Shown piece after piece: positions 37,432-50,060 of a stretch of DNA of 64,000 bases. The position numbers were made by a program, and so were the translations under genes. The notes under the pieces are model-generated. The model was not told the DNA's origin, ran no database searches, and saw only the letters and a program-made list of their open reading frames with translations. Source of the DNA: Omphalotus guepiniiformis (taxonomy: Eukaryota; Basidiomycota; Agaricomycetes; Agaricales; Omphalotaceae); the NCBI GenBank assembly GCA_028554645.1, contig JAQOOI010000080.1, positions 372,001 to 436,000 of the forward strand, written 5' to 3'. How positions within the stretch are numbered: position 1 is the first letter of the stretch; each line of letters starts with the position of its first letter.

Positions 37432-38558
37432 ACGACCCTATGCACAGGGATCAGAAGGGTTTAGATAAATCTACCGAGTTCATTAGTTATTGGGATCAAA
37501 AATCCCAAGGTTTTTATATTTTCGTTAAAAGTTACGCTATCTTGAGAATGTATACACGCATACATACATATGTATGGCTTTTGAATGTTTTTTGGGCGAT
37601 TCTTGAGTGTGAAACTTTTCAACGCATGAGCGCTAAGCGCTGAGACAATTGGCGCCCAGTGAGCCGCATCTGTCTAACATCGTCCTTCCTTCAGCTCTTC
37701 GACCCATGCTGATAGTACTTATGTTCCTTTCCTTCGAATGAATTCACATCTGCTGGCAGGCCGCACAATCATCTCTCAGACGACATCTACTAGGAAACGA
37801 GGCTGCTTCTGTTACACAAGTACCACAGTTTCCGGATCGTACATGGTCTCTCCGTAATGGTCGTGAACATTCCTGCGTCGGATTCAGAACGAAATGCAGG
37901 GTATGTGATCATGAGTTGCTCTTTCTAAACATCCGTGAACTAATTTCTTTTCGTAGAGTTTCCCATGCCGTACGACTTCAAGGAATTCAACGTTGACAAG
38001 TTGCTCTCGAACGGGTTGACACCATGCGGCAAAGACCTCTCTTACATCTCACTGACGAAAATACAGAAAGTAGGTGTTGATACGATGAGTTTATCAGCAT
38101 TGATTGATCTCAAGTGTCTCCAGGAACATCCAACCAATACAAATTTTTCTGTCAAAATTCGACAACGATTAAGACTTCTGAAGGCGCGGATTCATCGTCT
38201 TGGTGCTGGTTTTGGTCAGAGACGAAGTAGAATCGTTCTTTGTCCTTTCTTCCTTTATCTTCCCTTTGTCCAATGCACCTGCACACACCTACCGCTTTGG
38301 CGCCGAAATGATCGGGGAGCTCAAAGGGCCCTTTGTTCGGAGTGCGTCCTTTGAACTTTTGTGGCCTACCCAAGGCCAAAGGCCACTGGCAAAGCGGATT
38401 GGCGTGTATAAATTCTGAAAGGTCCGCCCTTTGGAGTCTTCTACCCTTCCCAACCCCATCTAACGAAATACACAAACAGGCCCGGAGCTTGTGATACCGT
38501 ACGCACCGTTTGTTCTTATGAACGTCAAATCTCATTCATATAAGATATACAGATCAAG
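37432..38558. other. Intergenic downstream of CBHI
   Basis: A plus-strand frame from 37965 (MPYDFKEFNVDKLL, about 129 codons) has no recognisable motif or splice support and is not called. tataaatt at 38407-38414 is a possible core promoter for the next gene. Confidence 0.4.
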
Positions 38559-39245
38559 ATGAACACCCAAGGTTCTAACTCTTCCCAACGCAAACCATCT
38601 ACCGTGACAGACACCCACCGTACCCCAACCCCACACCTCAACGCGACTCGAGCTCCCTCCACCCGGGCTCAGCGTATTTCGAAACCCCTCCCAAGCCGCC
38701 CAATCTCAACCATCAAAGACTATATGCCCCCTTCATCCTCCCGTTCCTCCTGGCGAGGCTTATCCTTCCCGCACTTCGCACAAACAGTCTCGAAAGGCGA
38801 AAACCGCCTTCAACAACTCGCAATTGAAGAGTACCTCGTCGCGCGCATGGAAGAGATTAATGAAGAGAGGATCAAGTTGGGTGTGAAACCATGGGTTGTA
38901 CCGAAGGATGTGGGAATGATGAAGCATGTTTATAAGGTGTGGTATGGGCATGATGTTGATGTACCGAGGGAGAAAGAACTTGGGCTGGAGATGGAGTTAT
39001 TGGATCCTAATCGAGTTCCTGCGGGAGTTCCCAGTGAAACTGGGTGGACTAGGGGGTGGCGTGGATCGGGGTTATTGATTGGGGATGATGAAGATGAAGA
39101 TGAAGATGTACATGCAGAGAAGAAACCTAAACCATCTGTTTGGGTGGAGATCTGGATTAATTTGAAAGGTCTATTCCGGGTCTTGAACTTGAAACGGAGA
39201 AACAGGAATGGCCATGAGAACTGTAACATCCGATGTAAACTGTAA
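38559..39245 (+). CDS. Hypothetical protein
   Basis: 228 aa, single exon. The Ser/Thr/Pro-rich, basic N-terminal third (to about residue 65) is probably disordered. A helical stretch NRLQQLAIEEYLVARMEEI follows, then an acidic run DDEDEDEDVH and a basic C-terminus. No signal peptide. The pattern (disordered basic lead, short helix, acidic tract) is common in fungal orphan proteins. Single ORF with typical coding composition; I do not recognise it. Confidence 0.55.
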   Translation: MNTQGSNSSQRKPSTVTDTHRTPTPHLNATRAPSTRAQRISKPLPSRPISTIKDYMPPSSSRSSWRGLSFPHFAQTVSKGENRLQQLAIEEYLVARMEEINEERIKLGVKPWVVPKDVGMMKHVYKVWYGHDVDVPREKELGLEMELLDPNRVPAGVPSETGWTRGWRGSGLLIGDDEDEDEDVHAEKKPKPSVWVEIWINLKGLFRVLNLKRRNRNGHENCNIRCKL

Positions 39246-41019
39246 TGGTTTCGAATCCATGAACATTCAATTCAGAGTGTATGCATTTGTGCGCAGCTGT
39301 AGCTACATCTGAGAACTTTTCAAGGGTACAATTTGTTGGTTCGACATTTTCAAGATGATTAAAAAGATCTGACTGGCGGCCAACTAGCGGCCCGACTTGC
39401 TCTTTCACCACAACCACAACATACACGTCCAGGCCCTTCATTCTTCTTTCGGACCACGACATTCAGAAACGCTGCTCCATTTAGTTTATCACTGAAATTT
39501 CTAGATCTGATTCCACTGTCTCCTCGGGCGGTCAAGACTTTTTTTTGGTGCACGACCGTGCAGCGATAGATTTGACACAAAATGTAGCCCATGTGAGTTG
39601 CTCGACTCTCAATCTGCGACCAAATATCCAAGCCTTGCGTAGCTTTTCATGTGTTATACGAATATGAACAATTCTGCTCTCGAACGGGTACTTTGAGGTA
39701 GTTTGCAATGAGGCGGCAATGAGACGGCTATAATGATCTGTACTTCAAAAACGAAGGTAGGGTTTTAATCTTACGGTGATCTCTTCATTGATTTAAGATA
39801 TGGCTTCGGGACCATTTAACAGAATCTTTCATCTTTCCGTTAACGTTCGACGTTCGACACCGGCAGGGATCATCATCATCAGATCCTACCGCCGCCGCCA
39901 CGAATTCCTTGTCTGAGGAATCTGGGGGCGGAACAACTTATACGATCATTAAGATGCTGCAGTGGGGGGTTTTCTTTCGTTGCCGGTATTCTACATGAGG
40001 GTGGGGGGCGTGGCTTATCATGAGAACGAGCAGGATGTGTCCAATCGATAAACCTTTGTATGCCAAGGGGCAAGGGCGTTCTTGACGACCGTGGTCGGCG
40101 TGTCGGATGTCTATCGCATCGGATCCAATGCTCAGCACGCTTTGTGAAGGGGCGAGAAGGATGTTGGAACACTTGTCAAGGGAGATTCAGCGCCCCACAT
40201 GACTGGCTGTTTTCAACACCCATCAGGATCTAACCACATCCTATGCAGTCGTTCCCATCGATTGGGAAAGACGGTGCATTTCCTATGTGCATGCACCAGG
40301 TTGCACCTCAGCACGCAGCAGAACTCGGACTTCATTGATGTCACCTCTGTTGTTCAAGTTCTCCATCTCAACGTGCCAGAAACGTTCTCACCTCCGTCTG
40401 TGATATCCTGATGTTCCAGAAACAATTCACTTCACATCCTCCTGATGTACACAATTCCCAATATGATGATTTGCGCGAAATTGCCGCCTCGTCGCAAGCC
40501 TGATCATGATCGAAACGTGGACCTCGGAGCCGCGAAGTTTTACATCCTCCCGATAGTACCTTCCAGAGCTAGTCAGAAAATTTACGATACGCAAGCTCCG
40601 ACTTTCACTCCCGAGAAGTTTGCGAACAATCACATCTTTTTCTATCACCACTGTGTTTTGTTGAGACACGTGCTCCGAATCACTGTTGACTTCTTCACCT
40701 TACTTCCTCCTGCTACTTTACGCGTGTAGCAAGGGTTCCACTGATGATACATATCTAATGGGTGCATCAGTGCCTAGTATACAAAACCCCGGAACATGGA
40801 ACCCCACATTGAATCGCCTTTGCGGCACGGGTCTGCAGAAGTTCTTCGAAGCAGTCACGCTACGAGCCCTTGACCTCCCAAGTCATTCCCATATTTCCTT
40901 GAATCTCTGTCTCATCAAAAAATACAGTTTGACTGGTTGTCGCTGCGGACAAACACGTTGTCTCCAGTCTGCTGGTGCTTCTGCGGTGCATGGACGAAGT
41001 CTGACATTGCCTGCTGCAG
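39246..41019. other. Intergenic, no clear gene
   Basis: Only short overlapping frames on both strands (at most about 144 codons, 40686-41120) without motifs. Possible promoter of the next gene at its right end: tatatataa at 41020-41028, about 64-72 nt before the ATG at 41092. Confidence 0.4.
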
Positions 41020-41091
41020 TATATATAACGGATCCTCCGAATGGTGATAGTATTCCATCCATACCAGCTCCCTCAACCATCGACATAGTAG

Positions 41092-42263
41092 ATGTCTTCA
41101 GATATTCCTTACCAAGTTGATGGTGTCTCCATCTTCACTCTCATCGCCCTCGATGATGCAGCCCGCGCAAGGTCCCGACGTAAAAGTGCTCCAAGTCCTA
41201 AAACGGATATTCCTGCCCAACTCGGTGAACTCGCGCTCCATCTGTTCAAAGAATATCCGGTAGATTTCATCCATTTCCCGGTCAATACAAGTCGCTAATA
41301 GTTCTCGATGCATAGTCCGCTAGCCCCAGTTTCAAGCAGATCACAGATACTGCGTGTAAACTGGCTGAGGTATTTGTACGCGAACATCAAGGCGATCCCG
41401 TATCATACCGCAAGCGAATGCATGAAAAGGAGGGTGAAGGGACACTTGATCTTGCTTTGTTACAGTAATTCGCATCTCGACTTCTGCTGCTGGTTTTCCT
41501 AACCGTTAACGTTGCGCAGGTGTCTTCAAAAACTCAAAGAACATGCTGAGAACCAGTTGTATCAATATCCCGGCGATCCAATAACCGAATCTCCCCAGTT
41601 TGAGAAAGATCTATTGAACAAGCATAACGATACTCTGCAATTTCTTCAGAAGGAATTTGAGGTATTCCATCTCCTGAGAATTGGCGCTAGCATATTCTTT
41701 GCTCACGGAGAGGGTTTGAGATTGCGTTCGGATATGTCCAAGGCAAGAATGGTCCAGTGAGAGCAATCATTCTTGGGGACAAGAACACCATCAATGACGC
41801 TTTCAATGTGACGAGTCGCACAAATATCGACTCTTACAACGTTTCAACAATCATTCCTCCTCCACCACCACCGCCTTCTCGCCGACCCCCTCCTCGTCGT
41901 TCCTCCCCTTTAGTTTCTCCTCCACCATATTCAGCACCATCTTTGCCTACTCCGACACCACATCTGACATCACTTTCGAGCGAGAAAGACCTACACACAA
42001 CACAGCATACCTCAACCACATCCCCAACCTCCATGTCCTCGCATTGCCCAGCTCCGCCTTCGGCGCTCGTACATCCCGAGCCACGGTCGCCATCTCCGAA
42101 GCCTGTGATATCTCCGGAATTGACCGGAAAAACTCACGCAAGAGATTTGCGTGATGCCTGTCGATCATTAACGGCACGGATATTTCGTGTACCTTGCGTG
42201 GCTGTTCTATTTCTGAAAAAGTCTGCAGCTCATTACTCCAGTCACTCTTCATTCGCAAAGTAG
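41092..42263 (+). CDS. Family Y protein, full-length copy
   Basis: Exons 41092-41259, 41316-41464, 41520-41661 and 41721-42263; 333 aa, intron phases 0, 2, 0. The last acceptor is tttgag, less usual, but it gives a 59-nt intron and the only open frame. The N-terminus is DIPYQVDGVSIFTLIALDD, then LGELALHLFKEYP; helices ITDTACKLAEVFVREHQ and CLQKLKEHAENQLYQY follow. Exon 4 opens IAFGYVQGKNGPVRAIILGD, then an Asn-rich stretch (NTIND, NVTSRTNIDSYNVS), a polyproline run and a Pro/Ser-rich region. The helical bundle plus Asn-rich motif resembles the layout of HeLo-like cell-death proteins with amyloid motifs; this is inference only. Paralogues: 28799-29396, 48230-48887 and a fragment at 51260-51620. 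Confidence 0.62.
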
Positions 42264-42351
42264 TTGAATACTTCGTATATACGTACTCTTTGTATCACGA
42301 CGGACGGTTGTAACCACCTACACATATGCGTATCCGTTACGGTAATTTATT

Positions 42352-43223
42352 CTACGCAGCATCAAACGTAACTTTGATCTTACTATTATTCTTCGCGATT
42401 GTGACAGAGGACGCATCACTGGAGATGATATTTACTGCTTCTGCACCGTTACGTAGGGGCTGAAGTTCGACAAGTCGAATGACTGTATCATGAACATGTC
42501 CAACATTCTGCAAGTTGGGAGGGGGACAAACAGTCAGGAAAAGAGTGAATACATGTAGTCAGGGCGTAATCTTACCATGGTAAATATTACCTCCGTTACT
42601 AGCCTCTCTTTCAACTTGTTAGCCTCTGTTTTCTTCTTACATTGTTGGCATTTTGCATGATCTGCCATTTCCGTCCCAGTGTGTTGGCATGGTGCAAAAT
42701 CTGACGATTTTAGCCCCTCCATGAAGTTGCTTATATCTTCAGCAATCCTACAGCGAAATAAGACAAAGTCAATTTCGGAGAGTTGTCAAGGTCAAACTCA
42801 AACCGAACATACCCAATGAATTTATCAAGATTGCTTATATGATACCCCGCCCCCATCCCTTGACTTTCAGCACTTGAACCCGTGTGTAGATTATTTTTGT
42901 CCATGCTTTCTGTGGTATGCAAGCAGAGATATACGGCTTCGGCTAACCTCCAGGTTAGCTCCATAACATCGAGATAGGCCTTCGGAAGTTCCTTCGGATT
43001 CTCGGGCTTCGCGTGCCTCTGCCATTACAGTCGTATATCTGGTCAGCTTGAATCATAAACATATTATAAAACCTACCGCAAGCTCATGAAGGCTTTTAGT
43101 GGCGTGATACACAAGTTGCTGAGTCTGATTCGAACTGTTTTGGCTAGTGATAGGTTGTTCGAAGTACCAATTTTGAAGTTTCCTCCTGAAATTGTCTAAC
43201 AGGCGTTCATGATCCAATGTCAT
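42352..43223 (-). CDS. Family X protein 2
   Basis: Exons 43223-43077, 43018-42813, 42747-42576 and 42507-42352; 226 aa, phases 0, 2, 0, all GT-AG. It starts MTLDHERLLDNFRRKL; has QLVYHATKSLHELA, LTWRLAEAVYLCLHT, a longer exon 2 with a Gly/Ser insert (SAESQGMGAGYH), EDISNFMEGLKSSD, and a CxxC pair-like CQQCKKK. The C-terminal exon has QPLRNGAEAVNIISSDASS then VTIAKNNSKIKVTF. It is the longest X member and appears intact. Tail-to-tail with the Y gene ending at 42263; only 88 bp separate the stop codons. The TATA box (43304-43310, reverse) is conserved. Confidence 0.7.
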
Positions 43224-43389
43224 TATTATAGAAAAGAAGTTGTAAGAGGGGGATTGTATAGGTCTGAGTGGTCATGAATTCGACACCAAGAGAGGGCAGC
43301 TGCATTTATACCACTTCAAAAACATGATCAACCCACTGACAAGCGCCTCACAGTCCTCCTTGCACCGGATTTGTCGAAGAAAGCTAGTA

Positions 43390-44890
43390 CGTGTTAGTTG
43401 TCACCTGTCGGGAAGCAATGAGTATTTTCTTGAATAGGACATGGTCATTGCTGCAATTGTGGTGGCACATCACAACACTTCAAAGTGGAGGAACAATCTC
43501 TGAGAGCTTGACTCACCCAGTGGCCGCATGGTACATTCAACCCTCGCTGTTCAGCGAACTATATTATTCGCGCCACTTGGCGATACAGAAAGCCAGGTTG
43601 AATTTACGTAGGGCGGGATTGGGTGTACGATTCCGAGTCCACGGTAGGCTAGTAGAAATACTAGCGGGTGCCAACCATGGTCACACCATTGCGTTGCACG
43701 GCAAGTCAATTGAAAACATGTAGGAAGCATGATATCGATACCTCAATGACACATCAACGCCTCCGACAAGCACCACAAATCTATTGACTCTACATCAAGC
43801 CAAAAAAAAAAACATTGGCGGCGGGACTGGACGGAAAGTTTTACACCGAACGCCAGACATTTTGCTATCAATCCACATTGATTTCAGCCGTTAGTACTCA
43901 TACTTATCATCGTGATACGTATTGCTTTGAATAGGATATGGACACTGCTGCAATTGTGGCACATCATAATGCTTCAAATGGAGGAACAATCTCTAAGAGA
44001 GCTTGACTCACCCAGTACATTCAACCCTCGCTGTTCAGCGAACTATATTATCCGCGCCACTTGGCGATACAGACAGTCAGGTTGAGTTCACGTAGGGCGG
44101 AATTGAGCGCACGATTCCGAGTCCACAGTAGGCTAGTAGAATACAAGCTCCTCCAACAGACGCTGCAGCGCTTAGGAAGCTCCTACGCATACTAGCAGGT
44201 GAGCCAACCCTAGCCACATCATTGCAGTGCAAGGTAAGTCACTTCACATTGTGTAGGATGGGAGGAAGCATGATACCGATACTCAACCACAGATAAACAC
44301 AGTGAAGCCATCTATCATGAAGCCAAAACAAAGCAACATTGACTTCGGGACTGGATTCGGAAAATTTCCCACCGAAGGCCAGACATCAGCAAAATCCCCA
44401 GATTCATACTTATCGTAGCGATGCATATTTCTTTGAATAGGACATGGACATTGCTGCAATTGTGGTGACACATACTTCAAATGGAGGGATTTGTGAGAGA
44501 GTTTGACGACTCACCCAGTAGCCGCATGGTGCATTCGAGATACCCTGTTCAGCAAAATGTATCAGTTGCGCCAATTCCCCAGACAGACAGTCAGGTTGAA
44601 TTTACGTAGGGCAGAATCGGGAGGGCAACTCCGAAACCACAGTAGGCTAGTAGCAACCAAGCGCCTCCGACAGGCGCCGCAGCGCTTGGAAGGATCCTGC
44701 GCATGATAGTAGTCAAGTGTATCCCCAGGCCGTATCGTTGCAAGGCAAGTTGTAAATAAATCTTTTGAAAGTTACGTAGGGCGGGAGCAAGCGTAATTCC
44801 ATGATTCGATAAACAAGGTCTGACAAGACACCCGGTGGTGACATAGTGGCGGTGGGACTTGGTGAAAAAAATTGCATTGAATGCCGGACA
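43390..44890 (-). repeat. Tandem hairpin repeat units, inverted
   Basis: Reverse-complement units of the 30625-32050 array, about 0.5 kb apart, with hairpin-bearing ends near 44150-44180 and 44665-44695. The motif tacgtagggcggg recurs in each. They lie upstream of X2 just as the forward array lies upstream of X1. Confidence 0.7.
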
Positions 44891-44899
44891 TCTTGTCCA

Positions 44900-45400
44900 C
44901 TTCAAGTCTAGCTTCAGAAAGCGGCGGACATCTCTAGGTGAGGATATGATAACTTACATACTGTATATGCTTATCATTCACGATCTTGATCAGCGCCGAA
45001 AAGCAAACGAGCTGTTGACAGAAGAGAAATGAGCCTTAAGGCTATGATGCATGAGCTGTGAACGAGTTGTAAGACCCATGCGCTCGACATTCAAGGGTCC
45101 CAACTCACACAATGGTGATACCAGTGAGCACTGAGTCATCCCCCCATGCATGCGCGCGTATTCCCAAGGTCCCCAGTTGTAGCTATTTAGCTTGAGCAAA
45201 AACTACTTCACGCATCAAAATGCACACCAAAAGAAACAGTGCAGACTGTCGACAAGAGAAATTGTAAGCAGGGTGGGCCATTCATGTCCCCAACTCGAGA
45301 ATCAAAAACTGAGATCATCAACACTGTTCGTTGGGCCACGGGTGTTTCTGTATCGAAACATGTTTTGAAATTAAAGCTGTACTCACTAACGCTTTGTATT
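44900..45400 (-). repeat. Inverted copy of 29990-30420 spacer
   Basis: Reverse complement of the spacer found at 29990-30420 and 49370-49760, including the block with gggccacgggtgtttc. No gene is seen; 45400-45550 is featureless. Confidence 0.6.
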
Positions 45401-45550
45401 CCGGGATTACGACAACTTTTCAAGCCTGGGTTCCCACCGAGTCGAAACACAAACCAAACCTGCACAGAAATACAAATGACCAGGGAAGCGTGCCACCAAC
45501 ATTTCGATAACACATAACAGAGAGCGGAGAAAAAAACCGCCCTTGCCAAA

Positions 45551-46697
45551 CTAATCCCACACCCAAGTCTCTTGAGCAACCTCCATTTGACGAAGCAGTT
45601 CCATAATAATCGGATGACGAGAATCCTCCTATTCAGATTGATATCGATGCCCAAACTTCCGACCGATAGATCGTCTCGCTTTCATTTTCGGTTTCGAGAT
45701 AAGAGCCAGTGCTTCAGTGCAATCACGTTGAACCATAGATCCATTCGTAACCGTTCGGCCTTGACATACGCCGAATCCACTCCCACTTGACCCCACAGCG
45801 GCGTTCTTGAGTATAGGCTTGGGTAATATACGCATCGAAGCTTCCTTCGTCGGGCTCGATAGATTTTCCCCCCAAGAATCAGAATCTTGAGAATAGAGTG
45901 AAGGCATATAGAAGTACATGGTGGAAAAGAACCACAAGTATATTTTCCCCAAAATAGAATCCAACGTATCAGAACTCGAAGATGCAGTAATCCAACGTAT
46001 CAGGACTCGAAGATGCAGTAATCCTCCCTTAGCCAGGCGAGTTGAAGAATTTGAGACTATGTGTAGACGCAGAAGAGAGCGTTGACGTTGAAAGAGAACC
46101 AACAGAATGAAGATCTTCTTTCGTTGAAGGGAACGAACCGACATATAAACTCCAAGTATATATCGCGAGTCGTTTCGGAATTACGATTCGAATTCAGTGA
46201 ACGAAAGTTCTTTTCCGGTCGTTGTCTTCGTATGCCTTGACAATGAGAATTAGCATCATTTTTGGTAAGAGCTTCTGAGCGTACGAAAACACCGACAGTA
46301 TTTGAAGTAGTATGTCGGACCATAGAGCATTGTGACATCAGGGCTAGATGGGTGCTTCTATCATACACAGCCAGACGTTCAGATGGGCTGGGTTTCGGTG
46401 GCGGCGAGGAACTTGTTACTGTGCGTTGTTGCAGTGGGTGACGCTAGAGTCGTACTAGACGAAAACAAAGGTTAGAAAGCGGTGCTTGAGATAGTAGAGC
46501 TCCTCCGATGTCCTCTATTTCGTTTTATAAGGTTCAGCGGTGAAACGTCGATATTCAAGTTGGGGAGATTCTCGCGTTTAGCTGCACTACTCACCTTGAT
46601 ACGCTGCTGCGTATCGTTCAAAGGCATAAGCTCGAAGAATGTTTTTGTCTCAAATTGCTACGCGTGTCTTCATTCTTTGCGTCGCCGCATTCAACAT
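45551..46697 (-). pseudogene. Ser-rich gene, dead inverted copy
   Basis: Copy of 55065-56147. It starts MLNAATQRMKTRVAI and then hits TGA. Later parts such as MARHTTSNTV, FRSLNSNRNS and PKPKMKARRSIGRK survive in shifting frames. A short internal duplication repeats the ccaacgtatcaggactcgaa phrase near 45960-46010. The region ends with the parental C-terminus and stop at 45551. Confidence 0.85.
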
Positions 46698-46775
46698 CGC
46701 GATTGTCGTAGACTGAAGAAGGAGAAAGAAGGAAGGAGTAGGAAGGAGAGGTTTACATCAACACAGCCACACCTT

Positions 46776-47394
46776 CATCCTTCTTCACCTCGACCTGCAC
46801 CAGCTCCCGATTCACCACGCTCCTCGCAGAGTCCTATATCATCTGGTCTTCAAGGAGATCTCGAACTCGAATTACTAGGTCTAGCTAATGCTTTGTATAA
46901 CCTCGACACGACAGTCATCAATGATTCTACAAAAAGAGAGTGATAAACCTGCAAGTTCTAAACGACATCGACAATTCCCACAATCCAATGCAACTTACGA
47001 GGGAAAGACTAGAACGGACAGCAACGGAGAATCAGTTCATGAATGGGAAAAATAAAGGCTGTCGAGGTAACATCTCCCCCCGCCTTATAATTACGCCTTA
47101 CAAATGTCTGGCAAAAGTCTTACAGGGAATACGTAAACGAAGCGCTATGTACGAATTTTCCAGTCGACATGAGCTCTGAACATGGTTGTTCATCTCTACC
47201 TCTCCGCTCCCGATTGTTGTCGGCTTTGTTCGCGCCTCGATAAATGGCAACGCGACTGCTACCGATGTAACGATGAGTCCTACTCCGCATTCTACGGCTA
47301 TCGTTCCTGCTACTGCTATCGGTGCGTCAATGTTGCTGCCCAATGGCACTCTTCCCAAGAAGCCGCCGAGTATGAACGGTCATACACTTCAAGG
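46776..47394 (+). pseudogene. MED10 relic, dead inverted copy
   Basis: The start codon is lost (atgcct is now catcct). Exon 1 survives (DLELELLGLANALYNL) but reads into TGA after STKRE. The intron and the first half of exon 2 are deleted, so the exon 1 end abuts VLNDIDNSHNPMQLTRERL. Exon 3 is out of frame and the terminal stop is missing. Together with 45551-46697 it is an inverted copy of 54257-56147. Confidence 0.85.
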
Positions 47395-48229
47395 GCGTGG
47401 ACTGAGGTGGAATTTCGGGGGTAATGTTCCGTCCTTTCATCTGTGGTACAAGTCGAAGTTGATGTTTTTGCTACTTATTTTAGATCACTTCGAGGGGAGA
47501 GCAAGTCGTCCAAAATTCATGAACCATCGGGAATCGGATACATGTCCATCGTTTACTTCCATACCAGACTTGAAAATTCGGTAGAGTCTCGGCTTTGGTG
47601 TATTTGTCAATCACATTGGCGAAGGGCTAGATGAATGGAGGGATGCGGTTGGGTCGTGGTACCTTTACCTTTTCCGACGTGACCAAACAGGTTTATTCTC
47701 CCTACCACCCTCGACGTTCCCTCGTCTCCTTTATCCACTACATCGACATGAGCTCTGAATCTCTCCGCGTTTCCTTCGGCCTTGTTCGCACCTCGATTAC
47801 TCGCGCCTTTGATTCGCATCAGGATTCAGCGTCGTCCATGTCGAGAGGGAGGAGGTATAAGGCACGAGATCAGCATGGGATGATATCCTCAGTGGATTAG
47901 GTCCTCGTACACGATGCAGTAGCTCGTTGCCTTAGTAGACCATTATACGACGATGCGTTTTTTTAGTGGTTTGGTTCTTTGCTTTTGACCTGGCGGACCC
48001 TCTTTCTGTGAACGAAATTGGCCTCGTTCATCATTCACTCGTCTCCTGCAGCCTCGGGCCACCATTAGACCCCTGTTTGTTACCATTTTCAATTTTCGTC
48101 TTCAAATCCTCCTTCCGGACAGCCTATACGGTTCTCAACAAATGATACATGGATTCCAATTTACAAGACGATTTCGTCTCTTCATCTGCGTCCCTACGTT
48201 CTACCGACCCAAATCAGGCTCACCAAGTG
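47395..48229. other. Duplicated 3' flank of MED10
   Basis: Corresponds to 28141-28798 (direct) and 53760-54250 (reverse). A 48000-48230 segment has no match that I noticed and no gene. Confidence 0.45.
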
Positions 48230-48887
48230 TCATGATGAATCGTGTTCGATTTGTTCTGAGGGATATGTCTGAACTCACGTTGAGAAAGATGTGAGTGCCA
48301 TACGTACCTGAAATTTCTCATGGATGGACTTTAGAAGCCTACGGTGAGCGTCAAGGAGAGAATCGTTATCAGATTGGTGAGTGTTCATTAGGTCTATCAG
48401 GTCATTGAGACAACTATATGATGGCATGGTTAGGACTAGTCAACTCTATGAGACGATGTAGTTTCTTACTACGACAAAGCTTCATCAAGCCATTTAGCAC
48501 CGACAGTATCCGATTTCATCTTCTTGTGGTACAACACCGGATCGTGCCTTTGCAAGTGTACGAAATCTTCAACGATCTTACATACAAGTGCTGTGAGCTG
48601 TTGGAATTCGATGCTGGTATTCTAAGCCGATGGTAATCACCCAGTTAGTAAGACCTTGTCGGAGATTCGAAACAACTGAGTACCTCGCATGTGGTGAAAA
48701 GATGTAATGCACTTTCAGCGAGACCCCGGGATGGAGTGGTAGTGGTCGTTTGGGGAGCGGTACTATACCTGGTACAGTACTTGTTGGATCTTTTCGAGTC
48801 GTCCAGAGAGATAAGAGTGAAGATGGAGACACCTGCGATGGAGTGAGGGATCTCGGAATACGTCTGTCGAGGGCCAAAGTCTTTCAT
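48230..48887 (-). CDS. Family Y protein, C-terminally shortened
   Basis: Exons 48887-48684, 48621-48470, 48413-48308 and a possible 48268-48230; 166 aa, phases 0, 2, 0. It starts MKDFGPRQTYSEIP and contains AGVSIFTLISLDDSKR, LAESALHLFTTCE, FQQLTALVCKIVEDFVHLQ and LLDAHRRLLKSIHEKFQ. Unlike the 28799 copy the exon 3 donor (gtacgt) is intact, but exon 4 stops after 12 codons, so the Asn-rich and polyproline tail of the full-length member is missing. A TATA-like tatataag lies at 48926-48932 (reverse). Either a short isoform-like paralogue or a decaying gene. Confidence 0.55.
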
Positions 48888-50060
48888 GGGAGCTGACTGA
48901 GTAGGTTCACATTTGCCATCGACTCTTATATACTTCACCTACCTGCCATCCTCGCACGAGTCTGCCATGATAACGCGATACAGAAGCATCCGTGACTGGT
49001 CAACGTGGGCTTCTCAATTCCTCGAAGCAAGGCATTAATATTGCGGCAATGATGGCAGCTGAGCCTGAAAGACTTGAAGCTTGAAGCTTGAAGGTCCGAA
49101 AGATATCTTGATAGCAAAGTTATACGAATAAGTTGAAGATATGGATGTGATTTGGCCCTTGGGATAAGTTAGAGTAGCAAGCTATTGGATCATAGAGACT
49201 CTTGAAGTTGTCAGTACTAAGTATATATTATGAAGGCTGAAGCTGAAGCTGAACTGAGCGAGCAGAGAGAGAGCGTGAGATCTAATGCACGTCACGCCAC
49301 TGACAAAGTCTTACCGTTTTTCTATACCTTACCATATTTCAATGTAATTCAGCCACAATTCCGGAATACAAAGCGTTGGTGAGTAAAGCTTTGGTTCCAA
49401 TGCATGTTCGACTTACATACAGTGGCAGCATGACTTCCAAACGCATGTTTTCCAAACCCCCGTGGCCCAACGAACAATGTTCTCGATTCTTGAGTTGGGG
49501 AATCAACATGGATGGCCCACTCTGCTTGCAATTTTTCTTTGTCTTGGTACGCCTGCATTAAATACTAGGGGGACGACTAAGTGCTGGCATCGTCATTGTG
49601 TGAGTTGGACCTTTTGAATGTCGAGCGTATGGGTTTTACGAGTCGTTCACAGCTCATGCATCATAGCATCATAGCACTCCTCTCCTGTCATGATCAACAG
49701 CTTGTATTCTCCTCAATACTGATCAAGATCATGAATGATAAGATATATGTAAGTTATCATATCCTCATCTGGTTCTGCTATTGGCAGGATATCCGGCATT
49801 CGAGGCAAACTTTCTACCAAGTCCCACCGCCACTGTACCGGCCATGATCATTGTCGACTATGTCACCGGGTGAGATGGTGCTCTCGTCAGACCTGTTTCT
49901 CGAATTATGGACTCACGCTTGCCCCCGCCCTACGTAACTTTCAACTTGCCTTGCACCAAAGTAAGTGAATTCTTTGTACCCATCATTACCCTTTTGCTCA
50001 ATTTCTTGGCTCTGATATGATTGAACTGTTACGGCCTGGACCAGTGTAGCTAAGAGCACG
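48888..50060. other. Duplicated spacer, second copy
   Basis: Parallel to 29397-30620, including the gaatatgt/cggaatacaaagcgtt block at 49365 and the ctcatgcatcatagc block at 49655. No gene. Confidence 0.45.

Noticed and set aside
37965..38354. 129-aa plus-strand ORF
   Set aside because: No recognisable domain; it ends within the likely promoter of the next gene and has no copy to support it.
39240..39260. Possible tRNA B-box (gtttcgaatcc)
   Set aside because: No matching A-box or acceptor stem at the right distances.
40686..41120. 144-aa ORF upstream of the Y gene
   Set aside because: It overlaps the TATA box and start of the better supported Y gene and has no motif.
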